Assembly (NCBI GenBank): GCA_032164245.1
Contig: JAVMKO010000003.1
Span: 133,856,424-133,920,423, forward strand
From: Sternotherus odoratus
Taxonomy: Eukaryota; Chordata; Testudines; Kinosternidae
Direction of reading: 5' to 3'
DNA length: 64,000 bases
A program made the translations under genes and the position numbers. The stretch's first letter is position 1. Every line of letters starts with the position of its first letter. Of the stretch, positions 9,495 through 24,400 are shown in pieces. Below the pieces are notes generated by a model that worked only from the letters and a program-made list of their open reading frames with translations, ran no database searches and was not told the DNA's origin.

Positions 9495-12400
9495 GTGAGT
9501 ATTTATCAGCCTATTCTATTTGTATTTCCAGTTGAACTCTGGACACTTTTTTTTAGGATTTTAAGTCTGTTAGCTTCTTCTTTTTTTCTTCTACTTAGTG
9601 CTCTCTTCTGGCCGAAGAAGGACTGACACCTCCACTTAGCTAAATGTTGTGCTTCTGAAAGAATTAACCTTGGCACCAGAGCCTTTATCATTGTTTTATA
9701 TAGTGAGAAAATGTGTGAGTGGGGAGGGGGGGGGGGTCCAATGCTACATTCCTGGGAGATTATTGATTACATTGAAATACAAACTTTCCAAAAATCTGTT
9801 TGCCCAGAAAGGTTGGACAGAAATTACAGATGGTAACCAAACACCTGCTCCCTTGACTGTGTTTTGACTTAGGAATTTTAAGGCCAGGATGGTTTCCCTG
9901 AAAAGCTTTCCAGTTGGCACAGAGATAATATTGTGTAGTAGCATACGAAGTACTGGAAACACCTAGGAATATTGCAAACAGTGCGGTAATGTTATCTGGT
10001 TAGCAAATGCAAAACTGAAAGGTTTATAATAACGACCACTGTACATGCATCTGAAAGCACTGATGAACTCTACATTATTATTTTATAGCATTTAAGAATG
10101 TTTCCGTCCCCCAGGAGCTCAGCAAGTCCTACAACAGAATGTTACAAGAACTGATAGACAGCAAGAGGCTTTCAATGTGTGTCACAATGAATATGTAACA
10201 AAGGTGTGCTTATGTCATGTCTCTAGCATGCAATTTGAGCCCCTTCCATGACTGTCCCCATCACAGCTCCAGGGGCATCTGGGAAAGGTATAGCATATAA
10301 GGTGTCTAAGGATTCCTTTCAGCCCTATGGTAACTTCCCCTCTGCATAATCCCTGCTCCCCCCAAAGAGTAAGTGCTGTGTAGTGTCTTTTGTGACCTGT
10401 TAGATTCCACATAGAAAATAGAAATATCATTGAGGGGGAAAATCATGCATCCAATGGTTAATTGTTATCATTGTTCTTGTTTAAGCAGTTTTGGAACTGT
10501 GATGATGTTGTTTAAAATAGTAGCTTTTAAGTTTTAAAAATTCCGTGTTCCTTTGCTTAAAATGTATTAAAAGCACTAGAAGGCCTAGATTTGAGGATCC
10601 GTGAACACCTAATGGTGATCTGACCTGAGTCGTTTCTTTCTTTTGGTTTGAGCTGGTAACACCATCCACAGTGTCTCAGTTCTTTGTTGCACTCAGGTTG
10701 GGTCTGAAGTTTAATCTCAGTATCTCAACTGTTTAGGCAACAGTGGAAACAGTGTCTGTGGAACCAGACAGGCAATCTGCTGAACAGGGGGCTCTGAAGG
10801 AGATGTAGGAAGCCAAGGGTGGCATGGAAATAATTCAAAAGGACAGTGTAAATGGCAGCTCCAGCCTCACCCTCTGGCCATGGAAGACCCAAACATGGTG
10901 GGATCAGCATGCTTCTCCTGCTCCAGGTGGACGGGTGACAGGAGCAGGGGAGCCCATGGAGGGTTCCAGACCTCTTCCCTCTCCTGTGTGCTGCAAAGCT
11001 TCGCTCCATGGGGTCATCTTGTTCCTTAGCATACAAGGGCCCTTGGACTAAGGGATAAATAGATTTGCGCTTGGCTATCTAATGCCCATTCTCCCATATA
11101 CAAAGAGAGACTCATCAGATGAGGGGGTCCACTGCAGGCTTCAGTGAGTTTGTGGAGCAGCTCTGTTTCTTCTCTGAGGCCTGTTACAAAGAAGCATCTG
11201 ACCAATTGCCAGAAAACCAGGTAACTTCGCTAAATCAGGAACTCTGCGTTGTTTAGCTGGGCTTGAAAACAAAAAAGAAGAGGGACCTTGGGTCAGGGTA
11301 GAAGGTTGTGAAGAGTACCCAGAGCCATACTGCACAAACCAAGGCAAAATGCCGCACAAGTCTGAGTAAAGTAAGGCTGACATTATCAGCTTTCAAGTGC
11401 TGTATAATTCAGTGGCAAATGGGAACCTCCATCCTTCACACACCCCATTTCTTGTGCTCAACTTCCTTCAGGCCTTTGTGTCTGTCACCATCTGTAAAGG
11501 TTTAACTGTGTTCACCTTTTTGAGTAGTATGTGCCCAATACCACCTTCTAATCTGGTGTGGAAGTGGCTGGGAACACTGGTCTTCCTTGGTCATCATTCC
11601 TGTCTGTAAGCATGAGCCATTTGCTGATTTCATGGCCTATTCTTCTCCCTCTTATGATGATCAGATGGGTCCATATCTGCCTCAGCTGGCATGTTCTTGT
11701 CACTACACTTTCATCTCTCTGTCGTCTTTCTCTTCACATCCTCTCAGGCCTACCGTGTGGCTGCTGTGCTTGCAGGGGTGCCTTGCTTCTCCATCACTGA
11801 GTGGAAGACATTATCCAACTCTGACTCTGTGCACTTTCGGTCTTGCCTTGATGCTCTTTGCCTTGCTGTCCACCCTGGAACTCTGTGGCCTGGGCCATTT
11901 GCCTTGCTTAATCACTACAGCAGGTGGTTACTGTGCTTGAAATTGCTTTTTTCCACATGCTGTTTGATTTCTTTGGATCTGGAAACCACACCCACAAATG
12001 ATGGCAGCAAACTGGAGAAACAGCAGTTCCAGGAAGCAGCATGGTTTGCTTTTTTCCTTAGTTATTTGCTGCCATAAATTTCCACACATTTCCTATCCAC
12101 ACACATTTCTTTTTGCTATTTAACTCAGTTTCTCTTTACAAGTTGATGGATTCAGTTTTGCTGAGAGGGTTTCCTGAAATAGAGGACATATCCCTTCTGT
12201 GCCACTTGTGCAGGATATTAGTGTCATTGGCTCTATGTATACAAAGATCTCCTGGACATTCATAGAAGATTAGCGTTGGAAGAGGTCATCTAGTCCAATC
12301 CCTGGTCAAAGCAGGACCAACCCCAACTAAATCATCCCAGCCAGGGCTTTGTCAAGCCAGGCCTTAAAAACCTCTAAGGAAGGAGATTCCACCACCTCCC

Positions 12401-15400
12401 TAGGTAACCCATTCCAGTGCTTCACCATTCTCCTAGTGAAATAGTGTTTCCTAATATCCAAACTAGACCTCCGCCACTGCAACTTGAGACCATTGCTCCT
12501 TGTTCTGTCATATGCCTGTCATCTTTTGACAATGCCCACCAGCAGTGTCATCCTCATAACGCTGCATGTAGGGATGTAGAGGTGTTTGTGCATAGCTGCT
12601 TCACGAGTGCAGTCCATCACAGGACTTAAACAATGGGGAAGAACTTATACAGACACACTGCACTGAGTGAATTTCACCCTTTATGACTAGAGGATGAAAG
12701 ATAAGATCAAATCTAGATTCCCCGGACATACCAAGTCAAAGATCCTACCACTTAGAACATTTAACAAATCTGACTTAGCATTTACAGTGTCCTGTTTTCT
12801 TTCACCTTTTACAGTTATCTGAAGGGACTGCCACCCAGCAAACAATACATGGACTTAAGCCTTTCACCACCTACTCTGTTGGTGTAGAGGCCTGCACATG
12901 TTTCAACTGTTGCACCAAAGGACCAGTCACCCAACTAACCACTCAACCAGCAGCACCCTCTCAACAGCCCCCTCCACATATACATGCCATAACCTCAAGA
13001 ACAGCTGTTTTCCAATGGAGTGCACCTCGGTCACCCAATGGCATTGTGGAAAGGTAAGATTCACAATCTGATTTCGACTTTCAAAGCCAACTAAGACATT
13101 TAGACACATAATTTCCATTTAGATCATTGGGAGTTATGTGACTAAGTCCTCTAGTCATTTAAAATAATCTCTGTTTTTAGTTTCCTTTTGTGTATCTGTA
13201 AATTATGATGATGTCCCAATTCGTGAACATTCCATGCAGAAGAAATCCTCCCAAGAGGTGCTTTGGGCATCTTCTCGCAAGCAAAACATTGTACAGGTAG
13301 AGGAACCTTGCAGTGTGTCCTAAATGTTAATAAACTTGGATTTTATTGGAGCAATAAGGGAAGTGAATTCTGGAATCAGGGGCCCTCGATGGAAAACTTC
13401 CTGTCTCTGCCACTCAGCCGCTCACATAGAGAGATTGTTAGCATAGAAACATAGCTGTGAGGTGGAGGAGAAAAAGCAGTGCTTAGACCAAAATTAAATG
13501 TAAAGCTGTTCATGTGGCTCTTGCACCAGCATCCACTTCCTGAAATCCCCTGGATTCACCTCTGGGCTGTCCTGTTGAGTCCTTCCACAAAATGCCCAGT
13601 TTTCAGGACAATGTTGTGTACTGTACCAAAGTTCACTTCTTAAGCGGTTACTGTAACTAGCAACATGCTTCAATAAGTCAAGAGAGTAAGGGCTGGTCCC
13701 TACTAGGGCTTAACGTCGACTTTAGCGACGTTAAGTCGATATAAACATGTACCCGTCCTCACATGCATGCCATTAAAGTCGATTTAAAGGGACCTCAAAA
13801 TCGACTTCTGTACTCCTCCCTAACGAGAGGAGTAGCGCTGAAATCGACCTCTCTGGGTCAATTGTCAATTAGTGAGGATGCATGTGACTTTAAGCCTCTG
13901 ACCTTCCACAATGCCCGTTTGCTCCCCAGGGGACCAGCCACCACTCCGAGCAGCTCCGCGGCCCCCCCGTGCCCGCCTGAGCAGGTCCATGGACCCCCCC
14001 CCCCCCCCGTGCGCCCGAGCAGCCCTGCACCGGCTCCCCCCGCCTGAGCAGGTCCGCGGACCCCCTGTGCCCGCCCGAGCAGGTCCACGCCGGCTCCCCC
14101 CCCCCCCGTGCCCGCCCAAGCAGGTCCGCGGACCCCCGTGCCCACCCAAGCAGGTCCGCGGACCCCCAGCCCGCCCAAGCAGGGGTCCGCGGAGCTGCTC
14201 GGGTGGGCGGGGGGGGGAGCTGGCGCGGAGCTGCTCAGGCAGGCACGGGGGGTCCGCGGAGCTGTTTGGGCGGGCGGGGGGAGCCGGCACGGGGCTGCTC
14301 GGGCGGGCACAGGGGGCCACGGAGCTGCTCAGACTGGTGGCTGGTCCCCTGGGGAGCTTGCCTGGCTGTCCCAAAAGGTGGTGCCTGCTGGGGACTCCCG
14401 GCACGGTGGGATATCTACCCACAGTGCAATGCTCGCTATGTCGACCCTTGCAAAAGTTGTAAGGACAGACACTGTCGACCTGCTGTGCTTTGTGGGGACA
14501 CACTAAGTCGACTTTATGCAGTCTGCTTTAGAAAATCGACTTAAGGGAAATCGACCTACTGCTGTAGTGAAGACATACCCTAACTGACTACACAGATATA
14601 GAGCTGATAAATACTAAAGATAGGTAGCTAGAGTTAGCAACTTAATTTGCAGGCACAAGCAGTTAGATGTGAATACATCCACAGTTTCATTGTAGGCACA
14701 AAACTGCAGGTGTTAAACTACAAGCCTAATCGTTTGTGGGCATCGGATTGGAGGTCATCACCCTAAAATCAGGATCAAAGCATTAGAGATTGAATGGGAT
14801 TTGGAGTGCCCAAAAGCAATGAAGCTGAGGTCCATCTTATTAACTAGTGACCAGACATTTAGCAGCCATGGTGAAACAGTGGTCACTGATTGTTTGTTTG
14901 TTCCTCTGATAAGACTTTCATCAAAATGTCAATTTTTTTCTCTAGCTACGAACTCCACATGTACACTGCTTGCCCTCCACATTTACAAACACAGGCAAAG
15001 ACCTGTAACCCTGGACCAGTTGAAGTGAAGTATACAGGTAAAGATCAGAATTCCAATGTGAGTGATCTTCAGCCTTACACAATCTACAACATGAGAGTGG
15101 TGTCTTACAATTCTGTAGGCAGCAGTGCTTCAGAATGGACCAGCTTTACTACCAAGAAGGAGTGTGAGTATACAGTGACCATAAAGAGCAAATCATGAGT
15201 CTGAAATACCCATCTTTCTTATCCATGGAACTGGATAGCTCCAGAAAAAAACATGTGGATCATTTAGTCTGTTCCCTGCCACTTTACAGAAGTAACTACA
15301 TCTTTCCCACCAGCATCCTTCCAAAACTGTTCTTAGCATCTCTGAGTAATTATGTCTCAGCCACCCACTCCTGGGAAGTCGAATCCACTGTTTAATTGCC

Positions 15401-18400
15401 CTTACTATTCAGAACTGTTTTCCTGGCATCTAGCCTAACCCTTTCCTTTCTTAGTTTAAGCTTCTTGTCCTTCCACTATGAATTCTGTTCGGTGAGCAGT
15501 ATTAAGTATGGCATATTTTTCATTAATGCATCTTAACTAGGCAACAGTTTAATAAAAAGAAATCTGCCCAGTAAAGTGGTAGGCAGGATGTAAAAATGAT
15601 TGGAACAAACTAAATAAAGGGGGGACAGAAATTTTAAAAGAAGGCTGTGAGATTTTTGGGGCCTGATCCTGCAGGCTTTGTGCAGGCAAAACTTTTACTG
15701 ATGTTCACAGGAGTTTGCCTGCAGTAGTGCTTTTAGAATTGGGCCATTCATGAGGTGTAGCATCTTTAAAAATGAAGTGAAGAATTCCTTATTATTAAGC
15801 ATTCATATACAGTGCTTTAGGCATTCTTGGAGGTCTACGTAAGAATTTAATACATAAGACATTGTGCTTACAATCTAGGTTAATCTGCGCTGAATTAGTA
15901 GTAGTTTAACATCTTCCTAAAAATCGGGGAGGAGAGACAGTTTTGGGTTGATGGTTTGCTTGGGTTTTTTTGTGAGTATAGGATCATATCCAGAATATTC
16001 ACATAATGAACATACTGGCTATTTGCCTTGGCACTGTATATGCTGTAACTTGGCAGCGTAAATTTCCTTGGCCTACTCTGGCCCAAAAACTTATAAAATC
16101 ACATCTCTAAAAAAAATCATGTTTCCATCAATAGTAACTCAGTATGCAAATTATTAAAACCTTATCCAATAAATCATGAAACTTCTGTATAATTCCACTA
16201 ATCATGTTCTGCAATAAAGTTCAAGGAAATTCACAGTTGTCCTTATCCTGCATACTACAGCCATTCCGAACGCCACAGTGACACTGGAGATTGAATTTGC
16301 ATTCTCTTCCTCCAGAAACATAGTTTTCTGCCACTTCAGCTAAAGGAGAGTCTCCCTTAGTCCTCAGCAGTATAGAGTCTATGATACTAATTGAACAGCA
16401 CTGATTTGATCTAGTAGAGAGCAGTGCTGTACATTAGTAAGTTAATTACAATATTGATCTATTCCACATCAACCTCTCCAAGCCACTAAAATCTTTGCAT
16501 TCATTGTGGTTCATTGTGTCTCCTTCATTAGGAGGACCTAAAACATTTCATTAAAAAAGGAGGCAATGGTTTATGGGCATTCTTTGTTGTAAGTCCAGTG
16601 CCAAAAGCATAACAAATTAACATGTCTGCATCACGTACATGAAGTTGCTTTCATTGAAGACAATATGAGGGAACTGGGACTTGATGATATACTAATGTAC
16701 TGCACTACTGATTGATTAGTCAGGGCAGTGAATTATTGTACTTGAATTGCTGTTTGTAAGGCTTTTTAACTATCTCCGAAAATAAACTAATGGTTCAAGA
16801 AAAAGCTTTAAAAATGAATGGATGCCAAAAGAACATAATTCACTCTCAAAGCAGTTTGGTTTGGCAAACAAATATATTCACTTCAGCTAGTGCTTTGGGC
16901 TTAGTTGCAATAAATATTGATTTGATATGAAAAATAGCCTCCAGTTACAGTTAATAGTAATAAAGGTACTTTACCTGTTAAATGAGAGGAAAAATGCAAC
17001 AAAACAGGAGACAATTATACTACCATCCAGGAGACACTAACCACTGGTGTCTCCATGAATAGGAACCGTGTATGCCAATCAGTGCTTAAAGTACACCTGG
17101 CTGGAAGGGGTCCTGCAGCCAACAAATACAATTCCAATAGCTCCAGCCAGGTCACTGAGGGGTGTTCAGTTCAGTCCTGCCTGGGTGCAGACCCCTTAGT
17201 CTGGGTGCTACTTGCCTGCAGGGCAGAGAGTTATATGGGCCCATGGTGCACAGGCTCCAGCAATATTCTGGGTCTGGGGACCCGGCTCCACCAATGTTCT
17301 GGGCTGGGTCTCCCCCCCGGCCCTGCCTGCTGCCCCAGTGTACCTCCCCCGGAGCGGCCCTGCCTGGGCAGTGGGCGGTTGCCCTGCCACTCCATGCTGG
17401 GCATTGCCTGCATCAGGGAGGAGGTGCACATGTGATGGCAGCCCCACCCAGCACCCACCACAGGGGAAGCGAGGGGGCTTCCTGGACCTGAGGGGGCCCT
17501 AGGAGCACATGCGGTGACAGTGATACAGGAAAAGGGTGTGGGTGGGGGGAGAGGGGAAGGGGAGCGCCTCCCACCGAGCTCGCTGCTGCTGGTGGGGAGA
17601 GGGCTGGGAGGATTGTGGAGTCCTCCTCTCCAGACTCAGCCTCAGGGGCAGCCTGCCTGCACCCAGGGCTGGCGACAGAAATTTGGGGGCCCCCTACTCT
17701 GATCGTTTGGGGCCCCCCAGCCCAGCTGGCACTCCCCCCACCCCTCCCAGCTGACAGCGGTCGGGCCCCCCCCCAGCCCAGCTGCCCCCCCAGCTGACAG
17801 TGGCTGCCCCCCCCCCAGCCCAGCCACCCCCCCCAGCTGACAGTGGCTGGGGGGGGGAAGCCCAGCCGGGGGGCCCCCAGCCCAGCCGGCGCTCCCTCCC
17901 CAGCTGACAGCGGCTGGCGGCACTGCGGGGTCCTGCGGGAGCGCGAGCCGCCCTTGCTGCTCCCCCCCCCCCACGCGCACTTTCTCCCCCAGACTGTGCC
18001 GCTACCGCCGGCCGGGCTTTCTGTTCCTGCCGGGGACACGCGCGCTCGTCCGGAGGAGAGCCGCGCCGCCTCCCAGCCCCTTCCCCGCTCTCCAGGGCCG
18101 GCGACAAGGGGGGATGACTACGGGTACTGCTGTGTACCGGGGCCCCCCTAAAGTTCGGGGCCCGGTACAGCTCTACCAGTAGTACCCCCCTGTCACCAGC
18201 CCTGCCTGCACCCCAAACCCCTCAGCCCCATCCCATCTCACTCCAGAGCTGCATCCCCAGACACAGCCCTTTGTCCCAGCTCTGGGGAGGGACTTGGACT
18301 CGTTCTGAGCACCACCAAAAATTTAGAAACCTGCCACCCTAGGGCATAAACAGCCAATCAGAGCAGGTGCGGCCCCAGGCAGAGTGCACTCACCCTCCCC

Positions 18401-21400
18401 TCTGGAGGAAAGAGGTGGGAGCAGAAAGAGCCCAGCAGCAGCAGTTCCTGCCCCTTTGGGAGCAATGGGGTGGCGCCTCTGTTTCTCCCCACTCTGTTGG
18501 GGGGAAGGGGTGTCATGCCCCAGAGGTGAAACATTGGGAGCAAAAATTCTTTTTTGGGGGGGAGCCAGGGCCCAGCCAGTGTTTCGTTTCTGTAGACGAT
18601 GACAGATTCCTCCCACTCCCCCCGACATGTTTTTTTCATACCACTTTAAGCTCTGGGGCCAGAACATGGTCTTGGCCTGTTACACTGATGTAAGCCCATT
18701 AACTCCAGCAGTTTTCCCAGTGCAGCTGATAGATTATAACTCATTCCTTGTGTTGAATGTTTTGAGCCTTAATTTTTGAAAGCCATTTTATTATTAATTA
18801 TTTTATTATTGTTGTTATTACGTATTACAATGGTGCCTGTAATGGCCGGGGTGGGGGGAGGTCCTCATTGTACTAGGCAATGAACAGCCACATAGTAAAA
18901 GACATTCCCTGCTCCAAGGAGCTTATGCTCAAATTTTACTAATTTTCCTTGTAGGTTTCACTTAGGATGCAGATACAGTATATTTCAGTGTGATGCAAGG
19001 GAAGCCTCCTCCTATATCCTCACCGTGGTTTTTTTCCCATATGGGAGGGAAGGTGTGTGTGTGTGTGTGTGTGAGCGAGAGAGAGAGAGAGTCTGTAACA
19101 CTTGTTATTTGATGCATTTATTTTGTGCAACCCAGTGAGATGCCTACAATTTCTAAATGAGCTGTTTCCTTTTTCCTCCCCAGTACCTCAGTACAAAGCT
19201 CCATTTTCTGTTGTCAGCAATTTATCCATGGTCTACCTAGACTGGAGTCACACTTTCCTACTGAATGGACAGCTGAAGGAGTATGTGGTAACTGATGGAG
19301 CCCAACGTGTCTATAGTGGCTTTGACACCATGCTGTATTTACCAAGGACATCTGACAAAAGTCAGTTTCAATTTCCCATGTCTGTATCTTAAGGACTGTG
19401 TTTATCTAGTTTTATTACATGTTAAATGTTACAAAGTCGGCCAGCCAATGCACAGCAGTGAAAGGTCTCTTTAGACGTCTCATTTCCTTGAAATGCTGAT
19501 GTTGTATGCATAGTACTGCACTCTTTAGTCTGATGATTGAATGCAGTTTTCCAGCAAAACCACTTTAGTACCTACTGTGATTTATAGGAACAGTGGTTAT
19601 TTGAGGTACAGGGGCGGGTGAGGGGAATTGCTTATGTTTCTGGAATAAATTCTACCCATTCCATGGGATGGGTATAGATGGCCTGGAAACACTGCGAGGC
19701 TGACCTCCTGGAGGAATGGACAACGATACAATGTACCCTCTACCCCCACCATGACCCTTTCAGGGCTCCATTCTGGAAGGTGCTGAGCACGTTAGCCCAA
19801 TCTAGCATATGCTTAACATCATACATAGTCTTGCTGAAGTCGATGGCGCTGTTCACATGCTTAGGGTTAACCACATGCTTATGTATTTTTGCTGTATGGG
19901 GCTAGTGCTCAACACCGTGCAGGTGAATAACGCAAGCGGGTAGAAGGCCTATCCTCCCAGCCTTGTGGATATTTGGGATCCACAGGAAAGAGAACCCATA
20001 TAGTATGGAAGGCCATCACCTCCCCGTTGCCTCTGTACCTGCTCCTTTCGTTGGCTGCGCAAATTCTACTGGAACTACACTGCTTTTGTTAAAGTGCCAT
20101 AGGCAAAGAATGAGAAAATCTTCCTGATTAAGATGCTTTATATTGTGATAATGCTCCAAGTGCTTTCCAAGGAAGTACAGTCACTGCCAATCTAAGTTAC
20201 AAACATCATTCCAAGTAACACAATTTGATGGGGCAAGAGCTTCCTGTGCTGGGCAATGTGTACAGAAAGTATGGCAGCAGCTGAACAAAATTTTGTCCCG
20301 CTGTCTCTTGACAAGTTTTAGTAGGACCTTATCTAATGTATTTGCTTGCTAGCTGTGCATGTGAGCACGGTGCAGCTCACCTCCTGACTTGATAAAGACC
20401 ACTGCCATTTTCAAATGCTCCTAATGTAATCAAACAAATGACTAGCCCTTGGGGAAATTATGGCTCAGCTAGATTTGAGCTTTCAAACGTCAACCTTTTT
20501 TTCTATAATCCCTGTTCAAAAAGTTTGTTTATTTACCAGTGGGAAGGGTATGTTTGGGGGTTTTGGATCTTCCCATTATAATGAATAGGGCTGAGGGTTT
20601 CTCTCTACGTTGCTTTAAAAATTGACTGTCAGACACAGAACCCAGCATCACAATTTCATTTGATTTGGAAAGTTATGAGCATGTGAAAATGGGGGAGAGG
20701 GGATGTTATAGGGGAACAGTATAAAGACAATATACAGTTTAATATCTGAATGAGTGGATTATCAGGTTTCGGGGCTATATTGGGATTCACTAGCATTGAT
20801 TGCTGTGCCCGTGGGGAGTCCCATTGTGATTGTGCTTGAATGCAGCTGTGCACATTAGCAGATCTTGGTGGAGGATCGGGGCGGAAGCATTTTGATTGTC
20901 CCATATGAGATTTGTAACTCTGTATTTTGCCTTTTTTGTTCAGCCTTTTTCTTTCAAGTAACCTGTACCACTGATGAAGGGAGCGCCATCACACCAGTGA
21001 TCAAATACAGCACTTCTACTGGACTTGGTAAACATGTAGAGACGTTTCCTAGCTCCTATTCATTATGTGTGAAGTTGTGCTGAGCAATTAGGTGTAACAC
21101 ATACTGGATCAGATCAAATTTGGAAATAGTTGTTGTTGATCTGGCCCAAGTTATTTCTTGAAGCATTAAGGTATGTGGCTGATGTGTCTTTATCACCAGC
21201 TGAATTCATTCAGGAAGTTTCTCTTTGTTGAAGCAGGTGCAGTCTTGGAGCTTTTTGTAAACTAGTGAGAATTTCACACACACTTCTGTCTGTCGTCCCC
21301 TCCCCCCCCCCCCCCAAAAAAAAAATCAAACACATGCAAAACCTGCTAATAATGTACATCAGCACCGCGATAGGGATGGTAGCTTACTACCCGTGTTAAA

Positions 21401-24400
21401 GCTGAAATACAAATCAAATCAAACCCTTTGGTAGAGGGTTCATGTTTTGTTTTTTTCAATGTTACATGGTTGGCCTGGTGGTGAGGTTTTTTTGGTTAAA
21501 CTTTAGAAAGATCAGGCCTGACACCTCTCTTGGTTACAGGTTTCTTGGGAGGACTGGAACAGGGTGGTGCCATCACAATACATAGGCTGAAACTTGAGCT
21601 TTCCAGTATTCAGCTGAGGAAGAGGGCCTGATCTTGTTGAAATCACTGGAAGTTTTATCTTTCACTCTGAAGAGAGCAGGGTCAGGTCCATGGTGTGCCC
21701 AGAGCATCCAAATACAGAGATTTTGCTGTTATTAGATACATAGGAACACAGGTGTAAACCTGCGAATCATCTCATTTAGTCCTGTCTCCAGTGATGGCCA
21801 ACAACAGAGGAAGATATAAGAACCCCACAGTAGACTGATGTAATCTGCCCCTCCCCCCATGTTAGATCTTATCCTGATCTCTGACAGAGATGGGTTTAAA
21901 ATCTGAAATACAAAGTTTTACAGGCTAATTGTGCATCACATGAAAAGTATTTCCTTTTATCAGTTTGGAATTTCTCACAGTTGAATTTCATTGGATGTCC
22001 CCTTGTTCTTGTGTTGTGTGACAGGGAGAACAGTCATTCCCCATTTTCTTTCTCTAGACTATTCATTATTTTATATACTTATATCATGTCCCTTTGTATG
22101 GTAAACAATCCCTATCTTTTCAGCTGTTCTTTCTGTGAGTTTTACCATGTACCTAGTCACTCGTTACCCTTCTCTGAACCCCCGCTAATGGTGCAATACC
22201 TACTACTGCACACAGCACTCCAGATGAGGCTGTAGTATGGACTTGTATAAAGGCATTATACTTCCCATATTATTCTTCATCCCTTTCCCTATGCAGCCAA
22301 ACATCTTGTTTTCTTTTTGACCACTAGTTCTATCTCAGACATATCATCCACGAAACAGATCAGATTACGGCAAATCACCACACCAGGTTTCTGGAAATTC
22401 CTGGAAGCAGAGCCCTGGCAGATGTAAACAATTACAAATCGCCATGGGGGCTCCTTGTTGGCCTGTGTCTAAGGTCTCTTTCCGCAAATGCTGATATTAG
22501 TTTTCTCTGTGAGCCACATCCAAGTTAGTATTAAGACCATGCAGGTGTGGAGGAACAGTGGATTAATTTCTAATCTACTAAAAGAGTGGAGGATATTATC
22601 AGTGTCCTCCATTAAAAACCTTGCTTCCTGGATCAGAAATGGGGTATAGGATAATCACACTGTGAAAGCCCCTTAAATGTGTCTTTGAACCAAAGCTGAA
22701 ATAGGACTTCAGAGCTAACAATTTTTTTTGTTTTGTTAGACACCATATTGACACCTAATTCCATTTTCTTGGCCAGATCTCCTTCATAGTGAGGGGTGGC
22801 AAATAAAATTAATGTGTTTATTTTTTATAACCCAGAAGTGGCTTTGTGGCAAAGACATCATCTCTCTTCTGTTTTTGTTTCTAGGGCTCTAGCACACTCA
22901 GCCATCTTTGGATGCATATCCTGCAAAGCTACTATTGCTACGATGCATTTCCTCTCCCCCCATGACTGATTTTTCTAAGCCGTGCAATAATGTGCATCGT
23001 GTATTGACAATGAAAAACTTTGTGTATCTTTTTCATGTCTCCGTCCTAATGTTTTTATTTTATTTGGCCTCTCTTCATTCATTCTCTTTTTGTGGCTGTA
23101 TTGTTTTATAATCTGTGCCTGCAGTGTCCACAGGAGCAACTGCTTCTTGTGCTGGGCTGTAATGCTGCAGAAAACATCCTGTCTGCACCGCTCTGAAATT
23201 ACCCATCATTGTTTCAACGGTTCAAGGTTACTTTGATCAACCTTTTTCAAATCCCCCCCCTCCTCTTTCCTAGGAGATGCCAGTGCAATGGTGATTTCCA
23301 GCCCAGGCAGCAATGCCAGAACTTTAAGCATGGTCTCTTGAGTGCAATAAGCTTTTTATTACAGCCCACTAGCATATTGAGCCATTATACCACCTTGAAC
23401 ATAAGTGCAAATAAGCACAATGTGACAAACTGCTTTAAACTTCTAATTTGTTATAAAATAAGGGGAGGATCTATCACTAAACTGCTTTCTAAAATAATGT
23501 TTCCCTTTTACCTCCCTGGATTGTGCAGGTCCTATATTAACAACTCCCAGCGAAAAGGATGAAGCAGAGACTAAATATGCAAAATTTTACACTGAACTGT
23601 GGTTTGTGATGTTAATGGCAGTTCTAGGTTTGATCCTCTTGGCTATTTTTCTATCCTTGATCCTACGAAGAAAAATAAAGAAACAACCATATGCAAGAGA
23701 AAGGCCACCCTTAGTTCCACTCCAAAAGCGGACATCGCCGATGACTGTATTTTCACCAGGAGACACCCACATGGTATGTCATGCAAAGCACAATAATGTG
23801 TATTTTTATTATACAAAGAGTTATTGCAATGGAACATATGTTACAAAGGATAATGTTGCAGGCTAAAGGCATTAGCTTACAGTTTAAATATAGTAAGAGG
23901 AAAAAGGTGCTTGTTGCTTCATGTGAATGAATATCTATAAACTACAACAGCCAGAAAAAGACCCAGGCTGTACATTGGGAGTAAATGGTGACTACAGTTC
24001 AAATAAGCAACAGCACTTAGGTGGTGGGGGATTTCGGTCAAATACCACAGTGATGAATGTGTTAGGAAGACTGGGGTATGTTGAACTCCTTAAATGACAC
24101 AGGGGTAGGACATCTTTAGCTCTATTGTATTATTGGGGAGGTCACCCTACAGGTATTGGGCCAGATCCTTAGCTGCTATAAATCAGTAGAGGCCACTGAC
24201 TCAGTCAAGTTATGCTTATTGTCACAGTTAAGGGCAACTAAACCTGTATTTCTCCATGGCGGACCAGCAAAAGCACCAACTCTTGATTTCTAGCTCAACC
24301 GCTGTTGCTCTTCTGGGTGGAGACCAGTCTCTCTCCCCCTTCCGACCAGGTATTCCTGGTCGGAATACACTGTTCCCTTTGTATTTCCCAGCACAGACAG

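Noticed and set aside
9285..9626. Frame continuing past the USH2A exon to 9626
   Set aside because: Residues after 9494 are intronic read-through; a clear GTGAGT donor and the phase of the next exon end the coding part at 9494.
10725..12077. Cluster of overlapping frames of 70-128 codons in an intron
   Set aside because: Frames on both strands overlap and none shows a domain or splice context.
13858..14544. Several overlapping 110-212 codon frames on both strands
   Set aside because: They overlap each other in the CpG-rich foldback cargo of a MITE. Composition alone explains the lack of stops.
17413..18151. Frames of up to 208 codons on both strands and a CpG-rich segment resembling a promoter island
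   Set aside because: GC-rich tandem cargo of a hAT MITE with exact duplications. No gene starts here and both strands are equally open.
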